Origin: an uncultured Solobacterium sp.
GTDB lineage: Bacteria > Bacillota_I > Bacilli_A > Erysipelotrichales > Erysipelotrichaceae
Reading direction: 5' to 3'
Assembly (NCBI GenBank): GCA_938039295.1
Contig: CALHUY010000067.1
Coordinates: 1-15,088, forward strand
DNA: 15,088 nucleotides
In this document: positions 14,187 through 15,088 of the stretch, piece by piece
Layout: every line of letters starts with the position of its first letter
How positions within the stretch are numbered: the first letter of the stretch is position 1
The notes under the pieces: model-generated
Databases searched by the model: none
The model's input: only the letters and a program-made list of their open reading frames with translations
Told to the model about the DNA's origin: nothing
Program-made: the position numbers and the translations under genes

Positions 14187-14864
14187 TTATACATATATAT
14201 TAGTACAAATTTCAATTAATTTTTTATCTTCCACAATATGCCTCCTAATAATATCAGTATAGTTATCAATTAATAAAGCTACTTCAGGTAATAACTTTAC
14301 TTTCTTCTTTGTATTTTCTATGATTTCAAGTACATCATTATATGAGATTGAGACCCAATTTTCTGAATCGCTTGCATCAATACCTTGCGGAGAAAGATAT
14401 AAAAAAATTTGCGTATATTCAGGATATGTATCCATAATTATTTTTCTATATCTTTCAAGTTGATTATCATGTTCATTTGAATCTATTTTATTTTCTATAC
14501 ATAAAACAAAATGCTTTTCATTAGATACTGCAACAATATCTATATTATGCCATTCCCTTTGTATAGTAAAATTATAGAAATCCATTAATAGTATCTCGAA
14601 CAAATCATTTTCCTTAAAAAGTGATTGTGAAGTATGCTGAACAAAACCTTTTAATACATTATCTCCTAACCCATGAGTTTCATTTGGATCAAGTAACCAT
14701 GAAAGCATATTACTATGTCGTATTTCTGTACGAGTAATTTTCAAAATATCAAACAAATTAAATTTGTTTGTCCATTCATATAATGGATCTAAGCAATTTA
14801 TATCAAGCAAAAAATCTTTAAGTGCTTTGGTCTCAGCACTTTCATCGGATTTAACAGTATTCAT
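14187..14864 (-). CDS. PD-(D/E)XK superfamily nuclease (PDDEXK_4-like), truncated by a nonsense codon
   Basis: The 225-residue product belongs to the PD-(D/E)XK nuclease superfamily and looks like the PDDEXK_4 (PF14281) group, often found with mobile or defence genes. Family features are FDILKITRTEIRHSNMLSWL (38-57) with Leu-Asp-Pro and HGLGD after it, and the catalytic core Asp109 (NIDIVAV), Glu124 and Lys126 (IENK), with Gln135 in NQLERYR. All catalytic residues precede the stop at 14187-14189. The same frame then continues for 183 residues, so the intact protein would have been about 409 residues. AAAGGTGG lies 4 bases before the ATG. Base composition is clearly more AT-rich than in the housekeeping genes, consistent with transfer. 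Whether the truncated form is active is unknown; the family's natural targets are not defined. Confidence 0.8.
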   Translation of the reverse strand: MNTVKSDESAETKALKDFLLDINCLDPLYEWTNKFNLFDILKITRTEIRHSNMLSWLLDPNETHGLGDNVLKGFVQHTSQSLFKENDLFEILLMDFYNFTIQREWHNIDIVAVSNEKHFVLCIENKIDSNEHDNQLERYRKIIMDTYPEYTQIFLYLSPQGIDASDSENWVSISYNDVLEIIENTKKKVKLLPEVALLIDNYTDIIRRHIVEDKKLIEICTNIYV

Positions 14865-14925
14865 AAAACCACCTTTTCTATATTATTTGCCAACAGTAAA
14901 CCATATACAATTATCTATATTGCAT

Positions 14926-15009
14926 TTAAACAAAATATTTATTCAGTTTAATATCATCTTTTGTTATCATGTATAAATTTATAAGAGCAAGTAATTTTTT
15001 TAATGTCAT
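14926..15009 (-). pseudogene. 27-codon ORF resembling a decayed Nudix gene 5' end
   Basis: Starting from the ATG that corresponds exactly, within the 63-bp repeat, to the first ATG of the intact Nudix gene, the frame reads MTLKKLLALINLYMITKDD and stops at 14926. The intact gene reads RRKLVTLTNLCMISRGDE over the matching stretch, so KL-x4-NL-x-MI and the following acidic turn are shared. The remnant lacks three codons near its start and has no Nudix box. It may be the stub of a tandem Nudix paralogue whose remainder was lost when the nuclease gene arrived. The similarity is short, so chance cannot be excluded. Confidence 0.45.
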
Positions 15010-15065
15010 TATAAAAGATATAGTTAAATATATCTAGGTTTATTTTGTCATCCAACTTTCATCGC
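15003..15065. repeat. 63-bp direct repeat, copy 2
   Basis: Gap-free match to 13540-13602 (59 of 63) in the same orientation. It includes the conserved TATAAT (15008-15013) and a minus-strand coding-like end DESWMTK-stop. Copy 2 joins what looks like the 3' end of an upstream gene to the Nudix-like remnant. Confidence 0.93.
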
Positions 15066-15088
15066 TTGGATTGTTTCTGAAGTGAAGA
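15040..15088 (-). CDS. Possible 3' end of an upstream gene (partial)
   Basis: On the minus strand one frame is open from the window edge to a TAA at 15040-15042 and would encode a C-terminus LHFRNNPSDESWMTK. The last eight codons lie inside the 63-bp repeat. In copy 1 the same stretch is preceded by an in-frame stop, so there it is only a duplicated stub. The open stretch is only 15 codons, and no family can be named. Confidence 0.3.
   Translation of the reverse strand, partial: LHFRNNPSDESWMTK

Noticed and set aside
14764..14976. Plus-strand 70-codon frame across the nuclease start
   Set aside because: No ribosome binding site and low-complexity AT-rich content; it runs antisense to the nuclease start and the Nudix-like remnant.
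13540..15065. Repeats as phage or integrative-element attachment sites
   Set aside because: No integrase, recombinase or tRNA lies in the flanked segment. The repeat content (gene end, promoter, Nudix start) points to duplication of a gene junction instead.
1..15088. CRISPR array, riboswitch, T-box, IS element or replication origin
   Set aside because: Scanned by eye on both strands: no regularly spaced repeats, no GGTGGTACCGCG-type T-box core, no transposase and no DnaA-box cluster were seen.

Overview
This is a chromosomal window from a low-GC Bacillota. The gene set and order (tig-lon-ysxC, cvpA-mutS2-uvrC, a divergent rnhC), strong AGGAGG ribosome binding sites and a DUF3196-like gene beside tig suggest the Erysipelotrichia or a relative of the Mollicutes. 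That placement is an inference from gene content; no marker gene here fixes the taxonomy. Almost everything is on the minus strand. The two plus-strand genes are a small membrane protein at 6209-6583 and rnhC at 11447-12319.

Region 1 (1-5470) is a proteostasis and ribosome-biogenesis block. In transcription order (right to left) it holds a helical DUF3196-like protein, trigger factor (tig), Lon protease (lon), the GTPase YsxC (ysxC), a terminator, and then the 5' end of murG, which runs off the window. The order resembles the Bacillus ysoA-tig-clpX-lon-ysxC neighbourhood without clpX. A CIRCE-like inverted repeat sits directly behind a good promoter in front of tig, so HrcA heat-shock control of tig, and possibly lon, is predicted.

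Region 2 (5492-6615) holds a tRNA-Arg(UCU) gene with promoter and terminator, a YfcE-type phosphodiesterase, a divergently transcribed small membrane protein of unknown function, and a bidirectional terminator.

Region 3 (6599-12339) is a DNA-maintenance block. A tightly packed operon cvpA-mutS2-uvrC runs leftward and rnhC (RNase HIII) runs rightward. Their promoters interlock, and rnhC is probably leaderless.

Region 4 (12346-15088) is more accessory. It holds a membrane-anchored LURP-one/Tubby-like protein and a Nudix hydrolase. Beyond them lies an AT-rich segment with a PD-(D/E)XK nuclease gene interrupted by a single in-frame TAA. The segment lies between two 63-bp direct repeats (59/63 identical) that carry the Nudix promoter and start. 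The outer repeat runs into a 27-codon ORF that looks like a decayed second Nudix 5' end. The arrangement suggests duplication plus insertion or replacement, leaving a disabled defence- or mobile-type nuclease.

No IS element, integrase, CRISPR array, riboswitch or origin was seen. No complete new multi-gene system is evident. The strongest leads are the CIRCE-like site before tig-lon, the lysine-rich tail on trigger factor, and the repeat-flanked broken nuclease.
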